Below are positions 8,590 to 17,194 of a stretch of DNA of 35,273 bases, piece by piece. The DNA comes from an uncultured Myxococcales bacterium (GTDB lineage: Bacteria > Myxococcota_A > UBA9042 > DTJE01). Every line of letters begins with the position of its first letter. Position 1 is the first letter of the stretch. The position numbers and the translations under genes are program-made. Under the pieces are notes generated by a model. It ran no database searches, was not told the DNA's origin, and was given only the letters and a program-made list of their open reading frames with translations. Location: NCBI GenBank assembly GCA_903847405.1, contig CAINDP010000090.1:1-35273 (forward strand), read 5' to 3'.

Positions 8590-8617
8590 TTGCCCTACCC
8601 GATGTGAAAATTATAAC
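8590..8617 (+). promoter_or_regulatory. Predicted sigma70 promoter of the dcw cluster
   Basis: TTGCCC (8590-8595, 4 of 6) and TATAAC (8612-8617, 5 of 6) are separated by 16 bases. Transcription would begin near 8624 and give a leader of about 92 bases before mraZ. The position at the head of a long collinear cluster and the AT-rich surroundings support it. Confidence 0.5.
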
Positions 8618-8623
8618 TGCCGG

Positions 8624-8689
8624 AAACTACACATTTTGGGTCACTATGGTTCTGTGCAGGTAGGATTTCGCCTTGTCTAGGTGTAGTTT
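8624..8689 (+). promoter_or_regulatory. Leader inverted repeat spanning the mraZ 5' UTR
   Basis: AAACTACAC (8624-8632) at the predicted transcript 5' end is the perfect complement of GTGTAGTTT (8681-8689), which ends about 14 bases before the GAGG ribosome site of mraZ. The 48 bases between include the possible MraZ box. As RNA the pair would close a large stem-loop close to the translation start and could affect initiation at the weak TTG codon. This is inference from complementarity only. Confidence 0.4.
8637..8661 (+). promoter_or_regulatory. Possible MraZ box (10-bp spaced repeats)
   Basis: TGGGT (8637-8641), TGGTT (8647-8651) and CAGGT (8657-8661) recur every ten bases, so they lie on one face of the helix. 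The E. coli MraZ site is TGGGN repeats separated by five bases, downstream of the -10 box. The first unit matches fully and the next two are degenerate. Position just after the predicted transcription start would suit autorepression by MraZ. Confidence 0.35.
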
Positions 8690-8715
8690 TGCAGTGCTGA
8701 GGCGAGGTCTGGATC

Positions 8716-9225
8716 TTGACCAGTGCCGACGACATCGACGGGCTGTTTGGAACCTTCGACGCGAAGGTGGACCTCGGCTCGGGGCGCGTGAGCGTCTCCA
8801 CCGATCTGACGTTGCTGAAGGGCAAGCAGGTCATGGTCACCATCGAGCCCCTGAAGCGCTACCTCGAGGTTAGAACCCTCGGGGTGTTCAACGAGTTCCA
8901 GGCTCGCGTCCTGGCCCGGGCGGACGAACTGCCCATCGCCATCGCGAACGCCGTGCGCGTCAATTATCTGGGCACCGCGGCGCTGGCGCAAGTAGACAAC
9001 AGTTTCCGTCTGGTACTCCCCAAGAAGACTCGTGAATTCCTGGGGACCAAGGGCGACGTGGTCCTGGTCGGCGTCGGCGATTCGCTGCAGATCTGGCAGG
9101 CGGAGCGCTGGGCCGAGGCCCACGCGGAAATGGAACTGGCGCTGGCCGACAACTACGCGGCCTACGCAACCGAGATTCACCGGTCGGGCCGGCGCGATGC
9201 GCCGACCGCCACCCAGGGGGCCTGA
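8716..9225 (+). CDS. mraZ: MraZ transcriptional regulator / cell division protein
   Basis: 169 residues, longer than the usual 140-150. Two SpoVT/AbrB-like halves are seen: residues about 10-35 (LFGTFDAKVDLGSGRVSV) and about 94-130 (VDNSFRLVLPKKTREFLG, then VVLVGVGDSLQIW). The second half keeps the D-FR-LP pattern and the final W of MraZ, while the first is divergent from the usual LDxKGR. MraZ binds upstream of itself and represses the cluster. The start is a TTG: a stop at 8698-8700 closes the frame upstream and the first internal ATG (8833) would remove the first half. GAGG at 8704-8707 is the likely ribosome site. rsmH follows after three bases. Confidence 0.82.
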   Translation: MTSADDIDGLFGTFDAKVDLGSGRVSVSTDLTLLKGKQVMVTIEPLKRYLEVRTLGVFNEFQARVLARADELPIAIANAVRVNYLGTAALAQVDNSFRLVLPKKTREFLGTKGDVVLVGVGDSLQIWQAERWAEAHAEMELALADNYAAYATEIHRSGRRDAPTATQGA

Positions 9226-9228
9226 GCA

Positions 9229-10122
9229 GTGGATGGCGTGCATGTCACGGTCCTCCTCGAAGAGGTAGCGGCCGCGTGCACCGATCTCACTTCCGGGTGG
9301 GTGGTGGACGGAACGGTCGGCCAGGGGGGACACGCCGAGGCCATCCTGTCCCGCACTCCCCCCGCCGTTCGACTGATGGGTTTCGATCGGGATCCGCAGG
9401 CGCTGGAGGCTTCCTCCTTGCGCCTTGCCGCGTTCGGGGACCGGTTCGTGCCGATCCACCGGGGGTACGATTCGATGCGGGAGGTCCTGGACGAGGCGGG
9501 CGTGGCGGTCGTGGACCGGGTCTGCCTGGACCTGGGCCTGTCGACCACCCAGCTGGACTCGGACCGGGGCTTTTCGTTTGCGGGCGACCAGCCCCTGGAC
9601 ATGCGCTTCGATCCCACCGAGGGCCTGACGGCCGCCGAACGCCTGCACGAAATCAGCGAATCCGAACTGGCGAACGTCCTGTTCCTGTTCGGCGAGGTCC
9701 CGGCGTCCCGTCGGCTGGCCCACCGGATGAAGGAGGAGGCCCGCGCCAACCGCATGGAAACGACCGCGGACCTGGTCCGCGTGTGCCGCGAGGTCCTGGG
9801 GCCGATGGTCCGCAAGATGCCCAGCCCGGTCCTGCCGGCGCAGGCGCTGCGGATCCTGGTGAACGGGGAGTTCGAGCGCCTGGACACGTTCCTCGCGTCG
9901 ATTCCGTCGATCCTCGCCCCGGGCGGCCGGGTCGCGGTGATTTCGTTCCACAGCGGCGAGGACCGTCGCGTCAAGCAGGGGTTCAAGGCCCTGGCGACGA
10001 CGAAGGAATTCAGGCTGCCCCAGCGCAAGCCCATCGGGCCCACCGAGGAAGAGCAGCGCCGCAACCGTCGTTCGCGGGCGGCCCATCTGCGGATCCTGGA
10101 ACGTCCGACGGAGGAGTCGTGA
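9229..10122 (+). CDS. rsmH: 16S rRNA (cytosine(1402)-N(4))-methyltransferase RsmH
   Basis: 297 residues from a GTG three bases after the mraZ stop. The N-terminus HVTVLLEEV and the S-adenosylmethionine loop DGTVGQGGH (27-35) are the RsmH signature. Further family blocks are LGLSTTQLD, FDPTEGLTA, NVLFLFGEVPASRRLA, LPAQALRILVNGE and VISFHSGEDR. It methylates N4 of C1402 in the decoding centre of 16S rRNA in the cytoplasm. It sits second in the dcw cluster as in most bacteria. Its TGA shares an A with the ATG of the next gene, so translation is probably coupled. Confidence 0.96.
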   Translation: MDGVHVTVLLEEVAAACTDLTSGWVVDGTVGQGGHAEAILSRTPPAVRLMGFDRDPQALEASSLRLAAFGDRFVPIHRGYDSMREVLDEAGVAVVDRVCLDLGLSTTQLDSDRGFSFAGDQPLDMRFDPTEGLTAAERLHEISESELANVLFLFGEVPASRRLAHRMKEEARANRMETTADLVRVCREVLGPMVRKMPSPVLPAQALRILVNGEFERLDTFLASIPSILAPGGRVAVISFHSGEDRRVKQGFKALATTKEFRLPQRKPIGPTEEEQRRNRRSRAAHLRILERPTEES

Positions 10123-10442
10123 TGACGGGGCTTCGCATTCGGACCCGTCGCACGAACACCGGGTGGGCGGTCCTGGGCATCGCGTTCGCGATGTCGATCG
10201 TCACCGCCGCGGGCGTCTTCCACGTCTGGAACGCCCAGCAGAACCTGGCGCTGCGCCGGGCGATCTGGAAGGAACTGGGCACTTCCCGAGCCCTCGAAAA
10301 CGAGCGGACCCTGCTGCGCCAGGAGCAGGCCCGGATCATGGCCGTCCCCCGTGCGACGGTGAAGGCCCAGGTGATGGGGCTGCGTCCGCCCCGTGCGGAC
10401 CAGGTGATCCAGGCGGACGAGATCGAGGAGGCGGCGCCGTGA
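10122..10442 (+). CDS. ftsL: FtsL-like cell division protein
   Basis: 106 residues with a basic N-terminus (RIRTRRTNTG), a single membrane helix (about 15-36) and a periplasmic segment likely to form a coiled coil (about 38-75). The end (ATVKAQVMGLRPPRADQVI) has the pattern seen after the FtsL heptads. FtsL joins FtsQ and FtsB and activates FtsWI. Sequence identity in this family is low, so the call rests on topology, size and place between rsmH and ftsI. It overlaps rsmH by one base and the next gene by four. Confidence 0.8.
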   Translation: MTGLRIRTRRTNTGWAVLGIAFAMSIVTAAGVFHVWNAQQNLALRRAIWKELGTSRALENERTLLRQEQARIMAVPRATVKAQVMGLRPPRADQVIQADEIEEAAP

Positions 10443-11188
10443 CGAAGACGCGATTCGCTGCCGTCATTTGCGGGATGGTCGCGCTGACGGCGCTGGCCGC
10501 CTGCGGCGCGTCGCAGTCCTCCGACGACACGGCGAAATCCGATTTCCATTACCGCCTGTCCCGGAACTACTACAACGACCGGAACCTGGCGATGACCCAG
10601 CGGGAACTGCACGAGTCGCTGAGGCTGGATCCCCGGAACTTCGAGGCCCTGCACCTGCGCGGCTTCGTGCGGATGGGGCTGAACGACCAGGCCGGCGCCG
10701 TGGCGGATTTCCGGGCCGCGCTGGCCGCCAAGCCCGACTTCCAGGAATGCCGCAACAACCTGGGCAGCGCGTTGCTGGCCCTGGGGCAGTTCCAGCAGGC
10801 GATCGAGGTCCTCAAGCCCCTGCTGGAGGACCCGCTGTACCCGACCCCGGCCTTCGCCCAGGGAAACGTCGGATGGGCCTACTACGAACTGAAGGATTTC
10901 GAGTCGGCCCGCCGCCACCTCGAAATGGCCGTCTTCCTGAGCCCCCGCTTTTGCGTCGGACACAACAATCTTGGGCTGTTGCATCGGGATACCGGGAACC
11001 TCAGGGCAGCGCGCGAAGCCTTCGAGAAGGCGACGCGGACGTGTCCCACCTTCGCCGAGCCCTGGTACCACCTGGGCGTGATGCTGCAGGAATCGGGCGA
11101 TTCAAAGGGGGCCGACGAGGCCTTCAAGAAATGCGCCGAGGCGGCACCGGAAACGGCGATGGGACAGCGTTGCGCTGCGCGGCGCTGA
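10439..11188 (+). CDS. TPR-repeat lipoprotein within the dcw cluster
   Basis: 249 residues from a GTG that overlaps the ftsL stop by four bases (GTGA). A lipoprotein signal ends in LAAC with the modified cysteine at 22. About five or six tetratricopeptide repeats fill residues 35-235, with typical A/G-8 and A-20 spacing (for example ALHLRGFVRMGLNDQAGAVADF, AWAYYELKD-type helices). The architecture resembles PilF/PilW and NlpI-like adaptors. No such gene is part of the standard dcw order. The four-base overlap suggests it is made together with FtsL and FtsI, perhaps as a scaffold for periplasmic cell wall enzymes. That role is inference. Confidence 0.85.
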   Translation: MTKTRFAAVICGMVALTALAACGASQSSDDTAKSDFHYRLSRNYYNDRNLAMTQRELHESLRLDPRNFEALHLRGFVRMGLNDQAGAVADFRAALAAKPDFQECRNNLGSALLALGQFQQAIEVLKPLLEDPLYPTPAFAQGNVGWAYYELKDFESARRHLEMAVFLSPRFCVGHNNLGLLHRDTGNLRAAREAFEKATRTCPTFAEPWYHLGVMLQESGDSKGADEAFKKCAEAAPETAMGQRCAARR

Positions 11189-11269
11189 CCGGCAGGGGCC
11201 GGCGGTGATCGCGAACGGGGTTCCGCGGGAACGCGTGTGGCGAGGCGGACGCTCGTCGGGAGGGCCTCC

Positions 11270-13129
11270 ATGGACTACAGGTCGGCGTGGGTACGCGTGC
11301 GACGCGCCGTGACCGGGACGGATGACGCCCGGGACGGAGGCGTGGTGCTGCGCATGGCCTTCGTCACCGGCCTGATCCTCGGCGGGTTCGTCTGGGTGTC
11401 GGCCCAGGCCGGCTGGTACCAGTTCGACGAGGCGGGCGTCCGGGATGCGCGGGACCTTTCGGCCATGACCGGTTCCGAGGAAGTCCAGGGACGGCGGGGC
11501 GAGATTCGCGATCGCACGGGCCGTCGGGTCCTGGCGATGACGGTCCCGGATCCCGAGGTCGTGTACTTCGGCGCCTCCTGGGACGTGGACCGCATCGAAC
11601 TGTCGTACACGCTGGCGTCGGCCCTGCACCTGGACCCGGGTGAAGTCCTGTCGTCCGTGGTCACGGCCGGCGAATTCGCGCGCATCAAGTCCCACGCGAC
11701 CCCCGAGGAAGTCCAGGCGCTGAAGGTCATGGACGTGGACGGCGTGCGGATCGATATGAAGCCGCGGCGCTTCTACCCGAACGGCGACAGCCTGGGCCCG
11801 GTGATCGGCTTCGTCAGCCAGGCGAACCCGGCCGAGGAGGCCCGTGGCGTGCGCTTCCTGGGCCGGATGGGCGTCGAAGGCAAGTACGACCAGGAACTGC
11901 GCGGCGAGGTCCGGGACGTCGCGCTGCTGCGCAGCAAGGGCCGCGAGGGCTTCTACAAGGACGCCCTGGGCATCGCCTGGGAACTGGACGGCAACGACCT
12001 GGTCCTGAACGTGGACGCCCAGATGCAGGCGGTCCTGGACGGCGAGTTGATGGCCCAGATGGAAGCCGAGGACGCGCCGGCGGCCATGGGCGTGATCCTG
12101 GACGCCCGGACCTTCGAGGTGCTGGCGATGTCCAGCCTGCCCGCGATGGATCCGAACAACTTCGAAACCGCGTGCAAGCCGGATCCGAAGCACGCGGCCG
12201 AACTGGGCCTGCCCGAACTGCTGCTGAATCCCTGCGCCAACAAGGTGGTGGGCTATCCCTTCGAGCCGGGCAGCATCGGCAAGATCGTCACGATTGCAAC
12301 GGCCATCGACGACGGGACCGCGACGCCGGACACGATCCTCGACGGGCATGGCGGCCAGTGCCCCCTGGGTGGGCGCTGGGTGAAGGACGTCCATGCGGTG
12401 GGCCGTCTGCCCCTGAGCGACGCGTTCAAGTTTTCGTCCAACTGCGCCCACCTGGACCTCGCCATGATGATGGGCCCGGAAAAGATGTTCGAGGGCCTGA
12501 AGCGCTTCCGCGTCGGCCGCACCACCGGGATCGACCTGCCCGGCGAAGTCGGCAGCGCCTTCCAGGGCGCCGACGACTGGCGCAAGACCGGCTTCCGGAC
12601 GGCCGGGTTCGGGTACGGGTACACGGCGACGCTGCTGGAAATGGCCAACGTCGTCGCGACGATCACGAACGACGGTCAGCGGATCCCCCCGCGGGTGGCC
12701 CGGGAACTGCGCAGCGTCGAGGGCGCGGTCGTCCGGACCTTCGACGCGGCCGAGCCGATCCGCGTGATTTCGGCCGAGGCGGCCCGGCAGGTCCGCGACG
12801 TCATGCGCCTGGTGGTGATGGACGACCGCGGCACCGGGAAGCGGGGACGTCCGGTGGGGTACACGGCGGCCGGCAAGACCGGAACCGCGCGCCTGCTGGT
12901 CCCGGGCCAGGGGTACTCCGAGGACAAGTACCTGTGCAGTTTCGTCGGCTACGCCCCGGCGGAAAACCCCCGGATCGTGGTGGCCCTGACGATGGTCAAT
13001 CCCCGCGTCCACAAACTGGCTGGTGCCGTGGCGGCGCCGGTGTTCAAGAACGTCGTGGAACGCAGCCTGCCGATCCTGGGCGTGATGCCCGTTGTCCCGG
13101 CGGCCCTGACGCAGATGGCGGAGCGATGA
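11270..13129 (+). CDS. ftsI: Peptidoglycan D,D-transpeptidase FtsI (PBP3)
   Basis: 619 residues from the ATG with GGGAGGG (11258-11264) five bases upstream; an in-frame GTG at 11237 lacks a site. One membrane helix (about 26-47) is followed by a pedestal domain (RRGEIRDRTGRRVLA, 75-89) and the transpeptidase domain. The catalytic motifs are S335-x-x-K338 (PGSIGK), S389-S-N391 and K536-T-G538. The class B PBP cross-links septal peptidoglycan with FtsW. Two cysteines in the 302-322 segment and C364 are unusual in number for the family. The gene ends in ATGA overlap with murE. Confidence 0.95.
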   Translation: MDYRSAWVRVRRAVTGTDDARDGGVVLRMAFVTGLILGGFVWVSAQAGWYQFDEAGVRDARDLSAMTGSEEVQGRRGEIRDRTGRRVLAMTVPDPEVVYFGASWDVDRIELSYTLASALHLDPGEVLSSVVTAGEFARIKSHATPEEVQALKVMDVDGVRIDMKPRRFYPNGDSLGPVIGFVSQANPAEEARGVRFLGRMGVEGKYDQELRGEVRDVALLRSKGREGFYKDALGIAWELDGNDLVLNVDAQMQAVLDGELMAQMEAEDAPAAMGVILDARTFEVLAMSSLPAMDPNNFETACKPDPKHAAELGLPELLLNPCANKVVGYPFEPGSIGKIVTIATAIDDGTATPDTILDGHGGQCPLGGRWVKDVHAVGRLPLSDAFKFSSNCAHLDLAMMMGPEKMFEGLKRFRVGRTTGIDLPGEVGSAFQGADDWRKTGFRTAGFGYGYTATLLEMANVVATITNDGQRIPPRVARELRSVEGAVVRTFDAAEPIRVISAEAARQVRDVMRLVVMDDRGTGKRGRPVGYTAAGKTGTARLLVPGQGYSEDKYLCSFVGYAPAENPRIVVALTMVNPRVHKLAGAVAAPVFKNVVERSLPILGVMPVVPAALTQMAER

Positions 13130-14625
13130 GCATGTTCCGATTCGACAGCGCGCTGCGGGTCGAAGTGGGCGCCCGCGGGTTCACCCCCGGGGCGGACCTG
13201 GCGGCGTGGTCCCGCGTGACGTCCGACTCGCGGAAGGCGGGTCCGGGCGTCGCGTTCGTGGCGGTCCGGGGCGAGCATGCCGACGGCCACGACTTCCTGG
13301 AGGCCGCCCTGGCCGCGGGTGCGCCGGTGGTGGTGGTCCAGGAGGACCGGGCCCCGGCAGGCGCGCCCTGCGTCACGGTCGCCGACAGCCGCCTGGCCCT
13401 GGCGATCCTGGCGGCCCGGGTCGAAGGCGATCCGTCGCGCGGGTTCCTGATGGCGGGCGTGACCGGTACGGACGGGAAGACCTCGACCGCGATGCTGCTG
13501 GAAGCCGGCTTCCTGGCGTGCGGGCTGGTGCCGGGGCTGATCGGCACGGTCGAGTACCGCTATGCCGGCGTCCGGGAATCCTCGGGCATGACGACGCCGG
13601 GCCCGCTGGAACTGCAGGCCCTGTTCGGCCGGATGCGGGATCGGGGCGTGAACGCGGTCGCCATGGAGGTTTCGTCCCACGCCCTGGACCAGCGCCGCGT
13701 GGAGGCGATCCGCTTCGCGGTCGCGATCCTGACCGTCCTGACCCGGGACCACCTGGACTACCACGGCACCATCGACAACTACCGCGGCGCCAAGGAGCGC
13801 CTGTTCACGGAACTGCTGCCCGCGAACCCCGACGCGAAGGGCGCGGTGGTGAACGGCGACGACGCCTTCGGCCGTCACCTGAAGACCGCCTGTCCGCTGC
13901 CGGTCGTCACGTTCTCGCTGGCCGTGGGCGGCGGGGACCTGTGCCCCGAGGCCGTGACGTACGACCTGGAGGGCATCCGCGGCCGCATCTGCACGCCGTG
14001 GGGTTCCTTCGACGTGGACAGCCCGCTGATCGGGCCGCACAACCTGGCGAACCTGCTGGCGGCCATCGGCGCTGCCGGGTTGCTGGGCCTGGACCTGGTT
14101 CCCTTCGTGGCCGGCGTCTGCGCGGTTTCGCGGATCCCGGGGCGCCTGGAGCGCGTCCGGGGCCGGCGCAACGTCCGGGTCTACGTGGATTACGCCCACA
14201 CGCCCAAGGCCCTGGAAAACGTCCTGACCGTGCTGCGGCCCATGGTGGGCGCGTCCCGCCTGACGGTCGTGATGGGCGCGGGCGGGGATCGGGACCGGGG
14301 CAAGCGGCCCCTGATGGGCCGTGCCAGCGCCCTGCTGGCGGACCGGGTCGTCGTGACGTCCGACAACCCGCGCAGCGAGGACCCCGACGCCATCATCGAG
14401 GCGATCGTGGCCGGGATCGTGGCCGCCCGGGACGAGGGCCTGGCCGTTGCGCCCTTCGAGGTCCAGCCGGATCGGCGGGCCGCCATCGAGCGCGCCATCC
14501 TGGGCGCATCGGACGGCGACGTGGTGGTGGTGGCCGGGAAGGGGCACGAGGACTACCAGATCCTGGGCGCCCGGAAGGTCCATTTCAGCGACGTCGAGAC
14601 AGCAAAGGAGATCCTGGACGCATGA
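13126..14625 (+). CDS. murE: UDP-N-acetylmuramoyl-L-alanyl-D-glutamate--2,6-diaminopimelate ligase MurE
   Basis: 499 residues, the usual length. The ATP loop TGTDGKT lies at 113-119, the carbamylated lysine at K223 (GAKERLF), the HNLAN block at about 305-309 and DYAHTP at about 355-360. DNPR (413-416) marks enzymes that add meso-diaminopimelate; lysine-adding enzymes differ here. The GKGHEDYQ block is near the end. The enzyme works in the cytoplasm on UDP-MurNAc-L-Ala-D-Glu. The start overlaps the ftsI stop (ATGA) and the stop overlaps the murF start, so the three are probably coupled. Confidence 0.96.
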   Translation: MSMFRFDSALRVEVGARGFTPGADLAAWSRVTSDSRKAGPGVAFVAVRGEHADGHDFLEAALAAGAPVVVVQEDRAPAGAPCVTVADSRLALAILAARVEGDPSRGFLMAGVTGTDGKTSTAMLLEAGFLACGLVPGLIGTVEYRYAGVRESSGMTTPGPLELQALFGRMRDRGVNAVAMEVSSHALDQRRVEAIRFAVAILTVLTRDHLDYHGTIDNYRGAKERLFTELLPANPDAKGAVVNGDDAFGRHLKTACPLPVVTFSLAVGGGDLCPEAVTYDLEGIRGRICTPWGSFDVDSPLIGPHNLANLLAAIGAAGLLGLDLVPFVAGVCAVSRIPGRLERVRGRRNVRVYVDYAHTPKALENVLTVLRPMVGASRLTVVMGAGGDRDRGKRPLMGRASALLADRVVVTSDNPRSEDPDAIIEAIVAGIVAARDEGLAVAPFEVQPDRRAAIERAILGASDGDVVVVAGKGHEDYQILGARKVHFSDVETAKEILDA

Positions 14626-16067
14626 CGCGGACGTCAACACTGCGCCTGTCGGGGGAATTCATCGCCGAGTCCACCTCGGGTGACCTCGTCCTGGGCTCGG
14701 GCCTGTACGCCGAGGGTGGCGCCTCGATCGACTCGCGCACCGCCGGGACCGGCGAGGTCTTCTTTGCCATCCAGGGGCCGCGGTTCGACGGGCACGAGTA
14801 CCTGCTGCAGGCGGTCGAGCGGGGCTGTGCCGGGCTGGTGGTCCGGAGGGGCCGCGAGACCGACGCGATGCGCGCGGCCGCCGCGAACCCGGCCCGCGTG
14901 TTCATCGTTGCCGTGGACGACACCGAAACGGCCCTGGCGCGTACGGCCGCCGCCTGGGTGGAAGTGCTGTCGCCGATCGTCGTGGCGCTGACCGGTTCGG
15001 TGGGCAAGACCACGACCAAGGACCTGGTCCGGGCCGTGTCGTCGTCGGGTCGCGAGACCCTGGCCACGGTCGGGAACCGGAACAACCGCCTGGGCCTGTC
15101 GCTGACGTGCCTGCGCCTGCTGCCCAGCCACGAGGTCCTGGTGGTCGAGATGGGCATGAACCACCCCGGCGAGATCGCGGACCTCTGCCGCATCGCGCCG
15201 CCGCGGGTGGGGATCGTGACGATGGTGGCCGCGGTGCACCTGGAGGGGATGGGGACGCTGGAAGCGGTGGCCGAGGCCAAGGCCGAACTGGTCCGGGCCC
15301 TGCCGCCCCACGGGACGGCGGTCCTGAACGGGGACGACCCGCGCGTGGCCGCGATGCGGTCCCTGACGACGGCCCACATCCTGACGTTCGGGACCGTGGC
15401 GACCGCCGACGTGCGCATCGAGTCCGTGGAACTGGACTCGGACGGCCGGGCGTCGGTGACCTTCGAGATCGCCGGCGCCTTCCACCAGACCCGCCTGTCC
15501 CTGGTGGGTGCGCACCACGCGATGAACGCCGCGGCGGCCGTGGCTGCCGGGATGGCGGTCGGCATCGCGCCCGAGAAGGCCTGCGCGGCCCTGGGCGCCG
15601 TGACGCCGGGGCGGCACCGCATGGAAGTCGTTTCGGCGGGGACGATCCGGATCCTGGACGACTGCTACAACGCGTCGCCGAAGTCCCTGCGAGCCGCGCT
15701 GGACGCCCTGGTCGCGGTGTCCGGCGGCCGCCGGGTGGCGATCCTGGGGGACATGCTGGAACTGGGCGAGGCCACCGAGGACGCCCACCTCGACGCAGGA
15801 CGCGCCGCGGCCCGGGCCGGTGTCGGCCTGCTGATCGCCGTGGGCCGCCAGGCGGGGTTGATCCGCCGGGCCGCCGTGGAAGCGGGCGTGCCGTCCGGCG
15901 CCGTCTTCGAAACGCCGGACGCCATCGCCGCAGCCACCGTGGCCCAGGCGGTGGTGGTTGCAAGGGATACGGTCCTGGTCAAGGGCAGTCGGGGCGTGGG
16001 CCTGGAACTGGTCGTCGAGGGACTGGCCGCCCGCTTCAAGCAGGGCGTGTCGGACACCGGAAACTAG
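14622..16067 (+). CDS. murF: UDP-N-acetylmuramoyl-tripeptide--D-alanyl-D-alanine ligase MurF
   Basis: 481 residues. The ATP loop TGSVGKT is at 124-130, followed by the family blocks NRNNRLGLSLT, EMGMNHPGEI, LNGDDP, HHAMNAAAA and DDCYNASPKS. MurF adds D-Ala-D-Ala to the UDP-MurNAc tripeptide and completes the cytoplasmic precursor. It overlaps murE by four bases (ATGA). The D-Ala-D-Ala ligase gene (ddl) that supplies its substrate is not in the window. Confidence 0.96.
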   Translation: MTRTSTLRLSGEFIAESTSGDLVLGSGLYAEGGASIDSRTAGTGEVFFAIQGPRFDGHEYLLQAVERGCAGLVVRRGRETDAMRAAAANPARVFIVAVDDTETALARTAAAWVEVLSPIVVALTGSVGKTTTKDLVRAVSSSGRETLATVGNRNNRLGLSLTCLRLLPSHEVLVVEMGMNHPGEIADLCRIAPPRVGIVTMVAAVHLEGMGTLEAVAEAKAELVRALPPHGTAVLNGDDPRVAAMRSLTTAHILTFGTVATADVRIESVELDSDGRASVTFEIAGAFHQTRLSLVGAHHAMNAAAAVAAGMAVGIAPEKACAALGAVTPGRHRMEVVSAGTIRILDDCYNASPKSLRAALDALVAVSGGRRVAILGDMLELGEATEDAHLDAGRAAARAGVGLLIAVGRQAGLIRRAAVEAGVPSGAVFETPDAIAAATVAQAVVVARDTVLVKGSRGVGLELVVEGLAARFKQGVSDTGN

Positions 16068-16080
16068 CGCGGGGTGACGG

Positions 16081-17190
16081 ATGCTGTTCCACCTGGCAGA
16101 ACTCCTTCGGGACCAGTTCAGTTTCCTGAACGTGGCCCGGTACGTTTCCTTCCGCGTCATGGCGGCGTTCATCACCTCGCTGGTCATCTGCCTGGTGCTG
16201 TTCCCCTGGCTTATCGCGACTTTGCGCGAAAAGGACGTCGGGCAGGTCATCCGGGACGACGGCCCCAAGTCGCACCATTCCAAGGCCGGCACCCCGACGA
16301 TGGGCGGCGTGCTGATCCTGCTGGCCATCCTGGTGTCGTCGCTGCTGTGGTGCCAGTTGACCAACAAGCTGGTCCTGATGACGCTGGGCCTAGGGGCCTC
16401 CTTTGCGGCCGTGGGCTTCGTGGACGACGTCCGCAAGCTGCGCGAGAAGCACTCCAGGGGCCTGTCCGGCAAACTGCGGCTGGCGATCGAGTTCGCCCTG
16501 ACCCTCGGGATCCTGGGCGGATTCATCTACTGGTTCGGGCCGTCGGTGCACTACGACCTGCGCCTGTTCATCCCGTTCATGTCGGCCGAGCGCTACTGGA
16601 TCGACCTGCCGTTCCTGGTGTACCTGGGCCTGGCGGCCTTCGTCGTCGTCGGGACCTCCAACGCGACGAACCTGACCGACGGGCTGGACGGCCTGGCCGC
16701 GGGTCCGATCGCCATCGCGTCCGCCGTTCTGCTGATCCTGGCCTACGTGTCCGGCGCCAAGCTGGGTTCCCTGGACCTGTCCCGCTACCTCCTGATCCCC
16801 AGCGTCGTGGGCGGCCAGGAACTGTCGATCATCGCGTCGGCCATGATGGGCGCCACGATCGGCTTCCTGTTCTACAACTCGTATCCCGCCGAGATCTTCA
16901 TGGGCGACACGGGCAGCCTGGGCCTGGGCGCGCTGCTGGGATCGATGGCCGTCCTGACCAAGAACGAGATGCTGTCGATCATCATCTTCGGCGTGTTCGT
17001 GTTCGAGGCCCTCAGCGTGATCGCCCAGACCACGTCGTTCAAGCTGACGGGCAAGCGCATCCTGCCCATGGCGCCGGTTCATCATTCGTTCGAAAAAATG
17101 GGCTGGAAGGAACCGAAGATCGTCGTCCGGTTCTGGATCGCGTCCCTCCTTCTGGCCATGGTCGCCCTGGCTTCGATCAAGGTGAGGTAG
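16081..17190 (+). CDS. mraY: Phospho-N-acetylmuramoyl-pentapeptide-transferase MraY
   Basis: 369 residues with about ten membrane helices. The family motifs are GTPTMGG (70-76), VDDVRK (with D115 and D116), NLTDGLDGL (197-205) and the HHSFE block near the C-terminus. MraY transfers phospho-MurNAc-pentapeptide to undecaprenyl phosphate in the inner membrane and forms lipid I. It starts 13 bases after murF. In many bacteria murD lies next, but here ftsW follows after four bases. Confidence 0.97.
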   Translation: MLFHLAELLRDQFSFLNVARYVSFRVMAAFITSLVICLVLFPWLIATLREKDVGQVIRDDGPKSHHSKAGTPTMGGVLILLAILVSSLLWCQLTNKLVLMTLGLGASFAAVGFVDDVRKLREKHSRGLSGKLRLAIEFALTLGILGGFIYWFGPSVHYDLRLFIPFMSAERYWIDLPFLVYLGLAAFVVVGTSNATNLTDGLDGLAAGPIAIASAVLLILAYVSGAKLGSLDLSRYLLIPSVVGGQELSIIASAMMGATIGFLFYNSYPAEIFMGDTGSLGLGALLGSMAVLTKNEMLSIIIFGVFVFEALSVIAQTTSFKLTGKRILPMAPVHHSFEKMGWKEPKIVVRFWIASLLLAMVALASIKVR

Positions 17191-17194
17191 CCCG

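Larger units (their letters stand above)
8143..8715. other. 573-bp non-coding region upstream of the dcw cluster
   Basis: No gene-like frame is supported here; the open frames are short or are GC-driven. The first 230 bases are C-rich with no clear terminator. From about 8520 the composition becomes markedly AT-richer than the rest of the window. The region holds GACGG-A-CCGTC (8373-8383), two further inverted repeats, a sigma70-like promoter, a possible MraZ box and a leader inverted repeat, most of them listed separately. Confidence 0.7.

Noticed and set aside
12949-14640. Minus-strand open frame of 563 codons opposite murE
   Set aside because: murE on the plus strand has all family motifs; the antisense product is low complexity and has no start site.
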